This document shows positions 1-9,037 of a stretch of DNA of 36,648 nucleotides, in pieces. The notes under the pieces were generated by a model. It saw only the letters and a program-made list of their open reading frames with translations. It was not told the DNA's origin and ran no database searches. The DNA comes from Planctomycetia bacterium (GTDB lineage: Bacteria > Planctomycetota > Planctomycetia > Pirellulales > Thermoguttaceae). A program made the position numbers and the translations under genes. The stretch covers positions 1 to 36,648 of the forward strand of contig JAUNMR010000034.1 of assembly GCA_030537455.1 (NCBI GenBank). The letters run 5' to 3'. Numbering within the stretch: position 1 is the first letter of the stretch; each line of letters opens with the position of its first letter.

Positions 1-32
1 ACGATATGGACTACGATGACGACGAAGAATAA
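1..32 (+). CDS. C-terminal tail of an unidentified protein (partial)
   Basis: Only the last nine codons and a TAA stop (30-32) of a plus-strand gene are inside the window. They read DMDYDDDEE, a very acidic tail. The identity cannot be told from this. A strong terminator hairpin 64 bases downstream, in the same orientation, supports a real gene ending here. Confidence 0.45.
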   Translation, partial: DMDYDDDEE

Positions 33-95
33 ATTCCTTCGCTGTCTAACGCTCTAACTTCGCTCGTACGCTTGCAATAGCGCGCAATAGCTTTA

Positions 96-140
96 GGCGC
101 GGTTCTCACGACGAATCTGTTGTGGAACCGCGCCCTTTTA
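96..140 (+). terminator. Rho-independent terminator
   Basis: A perfect 10-bp stem (96-105 with 125-134, GGCGCGGTTC against GAACCGCGCC) is followed by CTTTTATTT. It closes the gene whose tail is at 1-32 and separates it from polA. Confidence 0.8.
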
Positions 141-191
141 TTTGTAAACGCTTCTTGCATTTTGGAATGCGTGTAAAAGGAAGTAAATCAC

Positions 192-219
192 TTGCAAAAG
201 GGGCGTTAAAACGTACACT
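192..219 (+). promoter_or_regulatory. Possible polA promoter
   Basis: TTGCAA (192-197) and TACACT (214-219) are separated by 16 bases, about 60 bases upstream of the polA start. The -10 match is only partial, so this is a weak candidate. A purine-rich AGCAGG at 269-274 is the likely ribosome binding site. Confidence 0.3.
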
Positions 220-281
220 TAGGATAGACGTCCAACGCAATGGACGCGGGCGACTCAAGAGAACTATGAGCAGGTATTGAC

Positions 282-3200
282 ATGTCGAGCGTTAATCTTA
301 CCGGCAAACGCGTGTGCGTCGTCGACGCGTATGGTTTGATCTATCAAGTCTTTCACGCCACTAATATCGACCTGACGAACGCCTATGGCGAGCCGACCGG
401 AGCGACCTTTGGTTTTGTGCGCGATATCTTTTCGATTATGCGCAAACTCCAGCCGGACTACCTGTTATGCGCCTACGATATGCACGGCGCGACCTTTCGT
501 TCGCTTCTGTACCCGGAATATAAATCAACGCGCGGTTCGGCTCCCGACGACCTCTTGAATCAGTTCGATTTCACACGCGAATTTCTCAAGGCGATTACCG
601 TTCCGGTTCTACAGTCCCAGGGATTTGAAGCGGACGACGTCATGGCGACGGTCGCGCGAATAACACGCGAACTTGGCGGCGAAACGATCCTAGTGACCTC
701 CGATAAAGACGCGCGCCAGCTCATGGACGACGTTACGTCGATTTATTTAATCCGCAAAGAGAAATATTACACTCGCGAAGCGCTCAAGGAGGACTGGGGA
801 ATCGCGCCCGAGCAGGTGGTCGACTTCCAAGCGCTCGTCGGGGACACGGTCGACAATGTGCCAGGCGTACCGCTGATCGGACCGAAAATCGCGAGCGAGC
901 TACTCAATATCTGCAAGACTCTCGAGGACGTCTTTCAATATGCGCAAGGTAAAAAGGGCAAACGTTTTGAAAATCTTCGCAATTTCCAGGATCAGGCTCT
1001 TTTGAGTCGTAAACTTGTCAAATTACGAGCCGACGCGCCGGTGGAAATCGACTGGACAGGCGCGCAACTCGGCGGCGTCGACGCGCAACGCCTCAGCGCG
1101 CTGTTTCAGTACTGGGGCTTTCGTTCGCTCCTCAAGAGCATTCCGGCGCTTGTGGAAGAATTCGGCGCGGGCGTCGCGGAGAGGTCGGAATGGTTTGAGA
1201 AAATATCCGCCCAAGAAGGTCGAAACGGTCGCTCCCCCGCGACGACAACCGCCTCCGCGCCGTCGACGCTCTTTGACCTAGCGACGCGACTACAGGCGCA
1301 AATCGCCGAGAAAGCGCATCCGGAGCGCGTAACCGCCGGCGTCTGCGACGGAGCTTGCGATTTCCCCGAGGACGCGCCGTTATTAGAGCGATTTAACGCC
1401 TCGCAATACGGCTGTCTACCGAACGACCGCGCGCACGCGTACGATCCAGACCCCGACGCCTTTGAACTCACGCGCGTTCCAGCTCTGACGTCGCTCGACC
1501 AACTTGAATTGCCCGAATGCGACGACGCATTGTACCAGAACCGACGCGCTATTATGGTCGATACGTCCGAAGCGCTAACGCAACTTTGTGAAAAGCTTCG
1601 CTACGCGCGCGTACTAAGCGTCGCGACCCTTTGCGACGACGCCGCGCTCAATGGTCGCGTACGCGCGCGTTACGCACGCGCTCAAGGCGTGGCGCTGGCG
1701 TTCGACGCGCTCAACGCGTACTATGTGCCTCTACCGTTCGAAGCTTCGGCGCTTGACAAGACTATTGCCGCGCTGCGCCCTTACCTGGAGAGCGCGACCT
1801 TACCTAAGATCGGCTCACAGCTCAAGTACGACGCGCTAGCGCTTCTGAATCTGGGCGTGCGTTTGCGCGGCGTCGCGCTGGACGTGTCCCTGGTCGACTA
1901 TCTCGCGCACAGCGGTCAGACGCAACGCGATCTAGCCGACCTGGCGTCGACCTTTTTACAGCTTGAACTCTTTGACATAAAGACAGTTTCCGGCTCGGGC
2001 AAAAAGCGCATTCCTCTCACGCATATCGACCAGGAGTCGCTACTACGCTACGCCTGGGATTTGGCGTTTATTCCGTTGGCGTTAAGTCGTCCGTTACGTG
2101 AAACCCTCGCGCAAACCCCTTGCTTGACACGACTTTACAACGATCTAGAGCGACCGCTACTAGAGATTCTCGCGGAGATGGAATTCAATGGCGTGGCAAT
2201 TGATCCCGAGTGTTTCCGCAGGGAATCAGAAGCGTTTTTACAGCGTCAGCAGGCGCTTGAGACGGCAATACGCGCGTACGTGGCGCAAGTCGACCCCGAT
2301 CCACTCTTTGCGCAGACGATTAACTTAAATTCTCCTAAACAATTGCAGCGACTACTCTTCGACGACCTCAAGCTCCGCGCGCTCAAAAAGACCAAAAGCG
2401 GTCTGAGCGTAAACGCCGAGGTCTTAGAGGAGCTCGCCAAAGAGCACCCGATTCCAGAAAAAATTGTGGCGTTGCGTCGAATCGTGAAATTACGAGGCAC
2501 ATACCTAGAACCGTTGCCCAAAATGGTTCTGCCTGGCACGCAACGCGTTAGTTCCACCTTTAATCAAGAGGCGACCGCCACAGGTCGTCTCAGCTCCAGC
2601 GACCCTAATCTGCAGAATATCCCCGCTAGAACAGAAGACGGCAAGGCGATTCGCGCCGGGTTTATTCCCGACGCCACGCTCGGCTACGACGCGTTCCTCT
2701 CTTGCGACTACAGTCAAATTGAACTTCGCGTCCTGGCGCACTTCTCCGGAGACGAAGAGCTCAAACGCGCGTTCCTCAACGACGTCGATATCCACGCAAG
2801 CGTGGCGTCCAAGATCTTCCAAACGCCGGTTGAAGAGGTGACGTCCGATATGCGTCGCAAAGCAAAGGCTGTCAATTTTGGTCTGGTTTACGGTCAGACG
2901 TCCTTTGGTCTTTCTAAGTCGCTGGGGATCTCCCCGGTAGACGCCGCGGAATATATCGACGCGTTCTTTGCGACCTACCCTGGCGTACTGGATTTTTTTG
3001 ATCGCGTTCTGGCCGATTGTCAACGTCGCGGGTACGTACAAACGCCCCTGGGTCGACGCCGTGCGCTCACGGGCGTGCGTGGTCCACGTGGTCGTCAAAC
3101 CCTGAATTTCCCCGAACGCGCCGCTATTAACGCCGTGGTGCAAGGCGCCGCCGCCGACCTCATGAAGCTCGCTATGCTAGAGGTCTGGAAGCGTTTGCGT

Positions 3201-3527
3201 CGCGAAGGATGGATCGCGTCGCGGTGGAATCCGCTGGAACCGCTGCCCGGGTGCGGAAACTTTTCCACAGCGCCGACGCAAACGCTCTTTGACCTGGAGC
3301 AAACGCCCCTCTTTGCCACTATTGCGCCCAAACCGACGCCGACCCAATCCACAAACGAACGCGCGCGCTTACTTCTGCAAATTCACGACGAACTCCTCTT
3401 CGAAACGCGCCGCGAAGACGCCCAAGAGCTTGCGAAACTCGTCGTCGACGCCATGACGCTCGGCAATCCGCTGAGCGTACCGCTGAAGATCGACGCGGAA
3501 ATCGGCGCCAATTGGGGCGAACTTTAG
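282..3527 (+). CDS. polA: DNA polymerase I
   Basis: Family A DNA polymerase for repair and Okazaki-fragment processing. The N-terminal 5' nuclease domain (about 1-300) carries the FEADD and TSDKD acidic motifs and the helix-hairpin-helix VDNVPGVPLIGPK. The polymerase domain has motif A DYSQIELR (from D809), motif B RRKAKAVNFGLVYG (from R858) and motif C QIHDE (1033-1037), so it should be active. Residues about 435-620 align with the 3'-5' exonuclease domain. However, the exo I DxE pair is absent (SVATLC) and the exo III YxxxD aspartate is lost (RYAWDLAF, from R589); only KYD (515-517) remains. Proofreading is therefore predicted to be dead. At 1081 residues it is longer than the usual roughly 930. 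The extra length lies in a linker (about 310-430) and in a segment of about 50 residues (about 976-1027) just before motif C. Confidence 0.97.
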   Translation: MSSVNLTGKRVCVVDAYGLIYQVFHATNIDLTNAYGEPTGATFGFVRDIFSIMRKLQPDYLLCAYDMHGATFRSLLYPEYKSTRGSAPDDLLNQFDFTREFLKAITVPVLQSQGFEADDVMATVARITRELGGETILVTSDKDARQLMDDVTSIYLIRKEKYYTREALKEDWGIAPEQVVDFQALVGDTVDNVPGVPLIGPKIASELLNICKTLEDVFQYAQGKKGKRFENLRNFQDQALLSRKLVKLRADAPVEIDWTGAQLGGVDAQRLSALFQYWGFRSLLKSIPALVEEFGAGVAERSEWFEKISAQEGRNGRSPATTTASAPSTLFDLATRLQAQIAEKAHPERVTAGVCDGACDFPEDAPLLERFNASQYGCLPNDRAHAYDPDPDAFELTRVPALTSLDQLELPECDDALYQNRRAIMVDTSEALTQLCEKLRYARVLSVATLCDDAALNGRVRARYARAQGVALAFDALNAYYVPLPFEASALDKTIAALRPYLESATLPKIGSQLKYDALALLNLGVRLRGVALDVSLVDYLAHSGQTQRDLADLASTFLQLELFDIKTVSGSGKKRIPLTHIDQESLLRYAWDLAFIPLALSRPLRETLAQTPCLTRLYNDLERPLLEILAEMEFNGVAIDPECFRRESEAFLQRQQALETAIRAYVAQVDPDPLFAQTINLNSPKQLQRLLFDDLKLRALKKTKSGLSVNAEVLEELAKEHPIPEKIVALRRIVKLRGTYLEPLPKMVLPGTQRVSSTFNQEATATGRLSSSDPNLQNIPARTEDGKAIRAGFIPDATLGYDAFLSCDYSQIELRVLAHFSGDEELKRAFLNDVDIHASVASKIFQTPVEEVTSDMRRKAKAVNFGLVYGQTSFGLSKSLGISPVDAAEYIDAFFATYPGVLDFFDRVLADCQRRGYVQTPLGRRRALTGVRGPRGRQTLNFPERAAINAVVQGAAADLMKLAMLEVWKRLRREGWIASRWNPLEPLPGCGNFSTAPTQTLFDLEQTPLFATIAPKPTPTQSTNERARLLLQIHDELLFETRREDAQELAKLVVDAMTLGNPLSVPLKIDAEIGANWGEL

Positions 3528-3592
3528 CATTCAATATGTCAAGCGCCGCCCAAGCGCGCGTCACGACCGAATAGACGGAGGTTAATTAACAT

Positions 3593-5086
3593 ATGAAATA
3601 TAAAAGAGAAACGACGTCACGACTGTCTTCCTATTTAGTCGTCGTGACCGCGACGCTGGCGTGTCTGACGGCGCAAAGCGCGCTGGCAACCGTTACGCTC
3701 TGGCACGCGCCCAGCGAGGAACCTAAAAGTCAATTGTGGAAGGTTGTGCTGGAGAATACGAACGAAGAACTCGACGTTCTCACCGCGCGTACCGCCGATC
3801 CACCGTTTGAAAAATATAACCACGGCGGCGAATACGGTATCGTCTCACTCGACGCCAACGAATCGGTCGTACTTTTGATCACCGAACTAACCGGCGCCGA
3901 TCTGTCGAATCTCCGCATACGTCCCGACTCAAAGGGGATAGATTTCCAACGCGTCGACGATCATAGCGTGCGCGTGAAGATCGACCAACCGTGTCAACTT
4001 TCGGTGGAATACGACGGTCGTAATCACCCCTTGCTCCTGTTCGTCAACGCGCCGGAAACAATTGTGCCCGACCAAAATAACCCGAACGTGGTCTACTACG
4101 GACCCGGTATTCACGAGCCAAAAGATTCCAAAATTGAACTAACCGACAATCAACATCTCTACCTTGCTCCCGGCGCAATTGTCAAGTGCGGCGTGCATGT
4201 GACCGGTTCGAACGTATCGATCAGTGGACGCGGTATCATTGACTCCAACTCCTGGGACTGGGGCAAGGGACCGACACAATTTTCCCTAGGCATTCGCGAG
4301 GCAAAGCACGTTTCTGTCGACGGCATAATAATCCGCGGCTCAAGTCGCTGGACGCTCGTGCCCGTCGGCAGTGAGGACGTGACAATTAACAACGTCAAGA
4401 TCTGCGGCGGACGCGTACAGAACGACGACGGAATTAACCCGTGCAATACCAGACGAATGAAGGTAACCAATACCTTCGTACGTAGCGACGACGATTGTAT
4501 GGCGCTCAAAGGACTCGGAAACGAACTTGGCAATTGCGAAGATATCGAAGTAGACAACTGCGTCTTCTGGTGCGATCGCGCAAGAATCGTACTCATGGGG
4601 CACGAAAGTCGCGCCGACTATATGCGACGCATTACCTTTCGTAATATTGACGTGATCCACCATCGTATGCCGATCTTCCTACTGGAACCGGGCGAAGAGA
4701 TGAAAATAGAGGACGTCACGCTCGAGAAAATTCGTGTAGAGACCAATCCCGACAATGAACTGACCGAAGATCTCAAAAAGACGATCGAAGCAAATACGCG
4801 CCCCCACGATATCCCCGGTATGCCGACCTGGCTACTGGTCGCGCGTCCCACGATCAATCAGTACATGCACACGCAATCTCCCGGACATATCAAGGGACTG
4901 ACCTATCGTGACGTCACAGTGACCGGCGCTCCGGCGTTCTGTGGCGTCTTAGTGCAAGGGTATGACGAAGAACACCGCGCCAGCGACGTCTTAATTGACA
5001 ACGTCACGCTCTACAGCGAACGCCTCACTGACGAATCGGCGCGCGTGCTCTTTGGCGATTATACCGATAATCTCAAGGTTGAATAA
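3593..5086 (+). CDS. Secreted GH28-like (polygalacturonase family) beta-helix protein
   Basis: 497 residues with an N-terminal signal peptide (hydrophobic run VVVTATLACLTAQSALA), so probably exported. The body is a right-handed parallel beta-helix with GH28-type motifs. NDDGIN (277-282) stands where GH28 has NTDGxD, DDDC (299-302) matches the GDDC aspartate pair, and GHE (336-338) matches the GHG histidine. The RIK substrate-binding motif is not apparent. GH28 enzymes hydrolyse pectic alpha-linked uronic-acid or rhamnose bonds; the missing RIK suggests a different substrate. A GGAGG ribosome binding site (about 3576-3580) supports the ATG. It lies 65 bp after polA but is probably unrelated in function. 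Confidence 0.8.
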   Translation: MKYKRETTSRLSSYLVVVTATLACLTAQSALATVTLWHAPSEEPKSQLWKVVLENTNEELDVLTARTADPPFEKYNHGGEYGIVSLDANESVVLLITELTGADLSNLRIRPDSKGIDFQRVDDHSVRVKIDQPCQLSVEYDGRNHPLLLFVNAPETIVPDQNNPNVVYYGPGIHEPKDSKIELTDNQHLYLAPGAIVKCGVHVTGSNVSISGRGIIDSNSWDWGKGPTQFSLGIREAKHVSVDGIIIRGSSRWTLVPVGSEDVTINNVKICGGRVQNDDGINPCNTRRMKVTNTFVRSDDDCMALKGLGNELGNCEDIEVDNCVFWCDRARIVLMGHESRADYMRRITFRNIDVIHHRMPIFLLEPGEEMKIEDVTLEKIRVETNPDNELTEDLKKTIEANTRPHDIPGMPTWLLVARPTINQYMHTQSPGHIKGLTYRDVTVTGAPAFCGVLVQGYDEEHRASDVLIDNVTLYSERLTDESARVLFGDYTDNLKVE

Positions 5087-5125
5087 CCTTATGTAGACAA
5101 TTGTAAAATCACCGCGCTCCCCTAA

Positions 5126-5169
5126 AAAGCGCAAGCTTTTAAAAAAAATCTTTGGGACGCTTGCGCTTT
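5126..5169 (+). terminator. Terminator-like hairpin after the GH28-like gene
   Basis: A perfect 11-bp inverted repeat (5126-5136 with 5159-5169, AAAGCGCAAGC against GCTTGCGCTTT) sits 40 bases after the stop codon. The U-tract is weak (GATATTCGTTT), so termination efficiency is uncertain. Confidence 0.6.
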
Positions 5170-5214
5170 GATATTCGTTTGTCACGAAAGTTTTCTTATA
5201 AATTTGCTGGAATA

Positions 5215-5245
5215 TTGTTTAACACGACGCCCAAAGCTTTATAAT
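5215..5245 (+). promoter_or_regulatory. Possible promoter of the DUF1559 gene
   Basis: A perfect TATAAT (5240-5245) is preceded by TTGTTT (5215-5220) at a long 19-base spacing. It would give a leader of about 160 nt. The interval 5170-5409 otherwise holds no convincing gene. Confidence 0.35.
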
Positions 5246-5409
5246 CTTAATACACAGCTTGTCCAGTTTCAAAAAGCTGGAGCGTTTACCTTCGACGAAA
5301 TGCGTCTTGGTCTTCGTCATGACACGCGCATAACCTTACATTGCGGGTTGACTTTTCGAAGTTTTTTAACCAGGCGATTTAACATTCGTACTAACCTAGG
5401 AGTCGTCTC

Positions 5410-6453
5410 ATGCAACACGCTTATGCCAAACGCGGCTTTACGCTCGTTGAACTCTTAGTCGTGATCGCAATTATCGGTATCTTAATTGGTCTGCTGTTAC
5501 CGGCCGTTCAGGCGGCGCGCGAAGCGGCGCGTCGTATGCAGTGCACGAATAATCTCAAACAAATCACGTTGGCGTGCTTGAATTATGAGGACGTGCACCA
5601 TTGCTATCCGCCGGGAGCGTTGTGCATTATGAACAGCAAAGGCTCCTTCTCCGGCACGAATATCTACGACGGTTGGGCAATTGCCATTCTTCCGTTCATA
5701 GAACAAGAAGCGCTCGTGGCGAACTACTACGACTACAGTGTTCTCTATCAGCCGTCGTACGTAATCGACGAATCGACGCGTGCAATTCTCGCCACGTCGA
5801 TTAGCGGTTATCGTTGTCCTTCGGACGTCTCGGACGTACTTGCGAAAACGCGTAGCGACGACGGCGCGTTCCGCAACGCAGAAATTGCGACCGGATCCTA
5901 TCGCGCTGTGACAGGTCGTCTGGACGAAGTCAAAACCGGCAACGGCTCGGCGACTAATACACAGCTGGGCACTTTCGATATGCCGCACAACTCCATGAAT
6001 TACGTTCGTTGGGACTGGCGCGGCGTCTTCCACACCTGTGGTAAAGTTAAGCGCTCCGGCGCAGTCACTGACGTACAGTGCGAAAGTCCCGCCTCGCTTA
6101 TTGACGGCACCTCCAATACGATCGGCGTGGGCGAGATGCACAAAGTTCGCAATACCTATAACAAGCGTAGCTGGGATCTTGTCACCTTCTGGGGCTATAA
6201 CTACGGCTGGTATAATAAATCCGTCATTCTTTCCGACGGCGGCAATCTTGACGTTCACCTGCGCGACTGGAACACATATTGCGGCACCGTAATTTCCGAA
6301 GGAGCCGCGTTGCGCGGCTGGGGCGCCTATCACGCCGGCGGCTTAAACTTCTCGCTCATGGACGGTAGCGTGAGATTTGTCTCCACCACCGTCACCCCGA
6401 GCGTCTTAGCGAATTATGCCGCGGTCGCCGACGGCGGTATCAGCTCGCTATAA
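5410..6453 (+). CDS. DUF1559 protein with type IV prepilin-like N-terminus
   Basis: 347 residues. The start [20 protein letters not shown] is a classic prepilin peptidase site, with cleavage expected between G9 and F10 and the conserved Glu (E14) at mature position 5. It is followed by the [17 protein letters not shown] helix typical of DUF1559. The C-terminus ends in the family hallmark [17 protein letters not shown]1559 proteins are greatly expanded in Planctomycetota; they are thought to be pseudopilin-like surface or secretion components, but their exact role is unknown. AGGAG at 5398-5402 fixes the ATG. The next gene, a small lipoprotein 42 bp downstream, is a common partner of DUF1559 genes in this phylum, so the two are probably co-transcribed. 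Confidence 0.93.
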   Translation: MQHAYAKRGFTLVELLVVIAIIGILIGLLLPAVQAAREAARRMQCTNNLKQITLACLNYEDVHHCYPPGALCIMNSKGSFSGTNIYDGWAIAILPFIEQEALVANYYDYSVLYQPSYVIDESTRAILATSISGYRCPSDVSDVLAKTRSDDGAFRNAEIATGSYRAVTGRLDEVKTGNGSATNTQLGTFDMPHNSMNYVRWDWRGVFHTCGKVKRSGAVTDVQCESPASLIDGTSNTIGVGEMHKVRNTYNKRSWDLVTFWGYNYGWYNKSVILSDGGNLDVHLRDWNTYCGTVISEGAALRGWGAYHAGGLNFSLMDGSVRFVSTTVTPSVLANYAAVADGGISSL

Positions 6454-6495
6454 CAAGAACGCTGTCCATTCTTACAAACGTTCAAGGAGGACGTC

Positions 6496-6951
6496 ATGAC
6501 GAGCCAACCTTTTAAAATCCAAGGATTCATCCTCTATGCAATCGCGTGTGTCGTACTCGCGTTGCCACTGGTCGGTTGTGGAAAGAAAGAGCCGGTCGTG
6601 CCCGTGTCGGGCGTGGCGACTTATCAGGGCAAACCGCTGGTGGAATGCGTCGTCTTCTTTACGCCGATAGATCCAAGTTCCCCTGACCTGTGCATTACCT
6701 CTGCTGGTAAGACCGACGCTGAGGGACGCTTTACACTCATGACGACCGAGCTCAAAGCGCGCCCCGGCGCGGTCGTTGGCAAACACGCCGTCTCCTTTAA
6801 GTTCCCGCAATGGGGCACAGAAGACGCCGACGACGTCTACGTCGATAAAAGCGATATCCCCAACTTGCCGGCGGAATATACCTCCGGCACAAAGGTTACC
6901 TTCGAAGTGCCTGCAAAGGGTACGTCGGAAGCGAATTTCGATCTGGAATAA
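6496..6951 (+). CDS. Lipoprotein with carboxypeptidase-regulatory-like domain
   Basis: 151 residues. A hydrophobic signal ends in the lipobox LVGC, so C28 would be lipidated. The mature part begins VSGVATYQGKPLVECVVFFTP and ends as a small beta-sandwich, resembling the carboxypeptidase-regulatory-like (transthyretin-like) fold often seen in short planctomycete lipoproteins. The TDAEGRF segment is the usual turn of this fold. A strong AAGGAGG ribosome binding site lies at 6483-6489. It probably forms an operon with the upstream DUF1559 gene and is followed by a strong terminator. The function is unknown; a role at the cell envelope is likely. Confidence 0.85.
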   Translation: MTSQPFKIQGFILYAIACVVLALPLVGCGKKEPVVPVSGVATYQGKPLVECVVFFTPIDPSSPDLCITSAGKTDAEGRFTLMTTELKARPGAVVGKHAVSFKFPQWGTEDADDVYVDKSDIPNLPAEYTSGTKVTFEVPAKGTSEANFDLE

Positions 6952-6990
6952 ACGCAAAGGGATTGCGTCAAATATTAACGCCGTTTAAAA

Positions 6991-7029
6991 AAAACGACCG
7001 TCTGCGCGTTAAGAGCAGGCGGTCGTTTT
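6991..7029. terminator. Bidirectional terminator
   Basis: A 15-bp stem (6991-7005 with 7015-7029) with one G-T wobble, a 9-base loop and A/T runs on both sides lies between convergent genes. It can end both the lipoprotein gene (+) and the SGNH hydrolase gene (-). Confidence 0.88.
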
Positions 7030-7094
7030 ATTTACCGAGTCGTGTACGGCGGAAATCTTATCAATCCTTAACGCTATTAATTTAGCGCACAGAC

Positions 7095-8336
7095 CTACTT
7101 ATCAACGCTCGCGTCGTTCACGCAGACGTGCAAAATTCTCACGGCATTGCCCGTGCTATTTTCGTTGTGCCGCTCGAGGATTCGAATCTTAGCGACATGT
7201 TCCTTCTGTTCGAGGGCGTCGACCAGGGCAACGGCGCGCGGATAATGTAGACCGCGACTGAAAGAATGGAAGCAGTCGTGCAGGGTCGGCTGTGCGTCGT
7301 CGATAGCACACTCGACCATACCGGCGTCGGGACCGGCCAGAACGTAGAGCGCCAAGGCGTTGCCGTTGAATTTAATCGTCGTTTCCGCGCCGGGTTCGGT
7401 CGCACACAAACATGGTTTGCCGGCAAAATTCATGCGGAAACTTCCGGGAATCTTTGACCAATCCGGCACAGAATAGGAGAACCCGTGATCGAGGTCGTAG
7501 CTTTCTGGCGAAAGGTAGCGCGCGCCGTAGTAGGAGTTCGGATCGAGGCATTTGGGCAGTTCATGCGCGACGGTTTGTTTCGCCGGCGCGAGCTTCCATG
7601 CGTTGTCGAGCAGGTATTTAATCATATCGGCGCAGATACGATTCCCTCTTGGCGCGGGATGAACGCCTCCAAACTCCTGCCAAGTGATCGTACCGGCGTC
7701 GATTTCCTGCTGGATTTCGCGCGCTAGATTAATCGTCGAGATCCCGTAGTGCGCCGCGACCGCCTTGTGCGCTTGAATACTCGTCGCCTCTTCGCCGCGA
7801 CGATAACGTTCCATGAGATTCTCGTTCACAAAGAACGTCATAACGATATCGACATTGGGATTGACGCGTCGTACCTGTCGGATCACGCCCTCCATGCCTC
7901 TGACAGCGTGTTCATAGCTGAAGCCGCCGTCTTGGTCGTCATTCACAGCGAACTCGACAAAGAACAAGTCGGGAGCATTGTGACCGTCGAGCACGTCGCT
8001 GGCGAAACGATAGGCGCCCACGTCAGAGCAAGTGGAGCCGATACCGGCGGCAACGAAATCGAATTTCGTTGAGGGAAAGCGCCTCTTTAGATCCTCGCAG
8101 ACCATCGGGCGGTACCCGTCCATTTCGGTGATCGACCCGCCGAGAAAGGCGACTGTTCCCTGTTTTTTGGTCTCAAAGACATAGCGCGCGTTCTGATAAT
8201 CGCCGCGACTTACAACGTTCTCGAGAGAAAAATTTGGCTTTGCGTCCGCGTCGTCAGCCGCCACAGTCAGAACGTTGGGCATAGCGCATGCGACGGTTCC
8301 AGCGAGGGAGAGCGTTAAAAAATCTCGACGTAGCAT
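7095..8336 (-). CDS. Exported SGNH/GDSL-family hydrolase
   Basis: 413 residues. The N-terminus MLRRDFLTLSLAGTVACA looks like a signal peptide with a Tat-like twin arginine (RRDFL). SGNH blocks: FLGGSIT (nucleophile S68), GIGST (block II Gly about 98-100), FAVND (N132) and GGVHP (H226). Family members usually have an Asp three residues before the His, but here it is G223, so the catalytic triad is incomplete. A C-terminal beta-rich domain (about 290-410) follows. Such enzymes deacylate glycans or act as esterases, which fits the other polysaccharide genes here. AAAGG lies about 9 bases before the ATG. It starts 24 bp after a membrane-protein gene and may share its transcript. Confidence 0.85.
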   Translation of the reverse strand: MLRRDFLTLSLAGTVACAMPNVLTVAADDADAKPNFSLENVVSRGDYQNARYVFETKKQGTVAFLGGSITEMDGYRPMVCEDLKRRFPSTKFDFVAAGIGSTCSDVGAYRFASDVLDGHNAPDLFFVEFAVNDDQDGGFSYEHAVRGMEGVIRQVRRVNPNVDIVMTFFVNENLMERYRRGEEATSIQAHKAVAAHYGISTINLAREIQQEIDAGTITWQEFGGVHPAPRGNRICADMIKYLLDNAWKLAPAKQTVAHELPKCLDPNSYYGARYLSPESYDLDHGFSYSVPDWSKIPGSFRMNFAGKPCLCATEPGAETTIKFNGNALALYVLAGPDAGMVECAIDDAQPTLHDCFHSFSRGLHYPRAVALVDALEQKEHVAKIRILERHNENSTGNAVRILHVCVNDASVDK

Positions 8337-8360
8337 ATTTAGTAGCCTTTCTAATAACGA

Positions 8361-8825
8361 TTAAGGATTGAGCGTTCTATCGACATAGTCGTAGGTCTCG
8401 GGGTACTCGTGCAACAGGTCGATTAGTATGTCTTCAACCTCTTGACGCGAGCAATTCGCAAGTTGCTTCTGGAGATAAGCTTCTTCCTGTTCGTTGAACT
8501 CCGGCGTTTCCGAGGTGGAGACAAAAAAGGTAAAGACATAGAACGCCAGGAGCGCAATTATGGCGGCCACAATAGCGAAGACCACGCCTGCGGGACTAAC
8601 GGGGTCAAAGCTTTCGATATGAAAGATCGTTCGACCGACGCAGGAGCCGATTGTCACGCCGACCATTCCCAAACCAAAGACACGAAATGAACTTGCGCTG
8701 CGTTCCGCGGGCACAACGAGCGCCACCAAAAGCCCGACAAGGGCGGCAAAGCCGGACCAGAAAAAGATCATGCGCAGGAGACGACCGACCGGCGCCAAAA
8801 ATTCCATTGTTAAAAATTCTTCCAT
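8361..8825 (-). CDS. Membrane protein with three predicted helices, unknown function
   Basis: 154 residues. I chose the ATG at 8825 (MEEFLTMEF) because AGGAGG lies 7 bases upstream. An in-frame ATG at 9029 would add 68 poorly credible residues. Hydrophobic segments are at roughly residues 18-40, 50-68 and 78-105. A soluble C-terminal tail (KQLANCSRQEVEDILIDLL) is probably cytoplasmic. I do not recognise a family. TATACT at 8906-8911, in the right orientation, may be its -10 box. The SGNH hydrolase gene follows 24 bp downstream. Confidence 0.75.
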   Translation of the reverse strand: MEEFLTMEFLAPVGRLLRMIFFWSGFAALVGLLVALVVPAERSASSFRVFGLGMVGVTIGSCVGRTIFHIESFDPVSPAGVVFAIVAAIIALLAFYVFTFFVSTSETPEFNEQEEAYLQKQLANCSRQEVEDILIDLLHEYPETYDYVDRTLNP

Positions 8826-8950
8826 CGACGTACCTCCTGCGTCGGCGTACAAGGACCCGCTCAAGGCGTCGCAAGGACGTCGACCGACTGAAAAGATATA
8901 GACATAGTATACAGGAGAGCGCGACAATTTAAAAGCATAACGCGCGCAAG

Positions 8951-8988
8951 AAAAAAAGAAGAACGTCGGCGGCTCAGAAGAACCGACG
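8951..8988 (-). terminator. Terminator of the small lipoprotein gene
   Basis: Read on the minus strand, a 6-bp CGTCGG/CCGACG stem (8983-8988 with 8964-8969) is followed by a T-rich run (TTCTTCTTTTTTTC). It lies 50 bases after the stop of the 9038-9283 gene. Confidence 0.6.
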
Positions 8989-9037
8989 ACGCTCAACTTA
9001 TATCGGACGGCGCAAGCGAGCGCTCGCACAAAGAACG

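Noticed and set aside
2505..3143. 212-codon open frame on the minus strand
   Set aside because: Antisense to the polymerase domain of polA, which is fully supported by its motifs.
5168..5458. 96-codon plus-strand frame before the DUF1559 gene
   Set aside because: Overlaps the well-supported DUF1559 start in another frame, contains the putative promoter, and has unremarkable composition.
5497..6333. 278-codon open frame on the minus strand
   Set aside because: Antisense to the DUF1559 gene, with no family features.
8826..9029. N-terminal extension of the three-helix membrane protein
   Set aside because: The extension is of odd composition, covers a likely promoter, and the internal ATG at 8825 has a strong AGGAGG.
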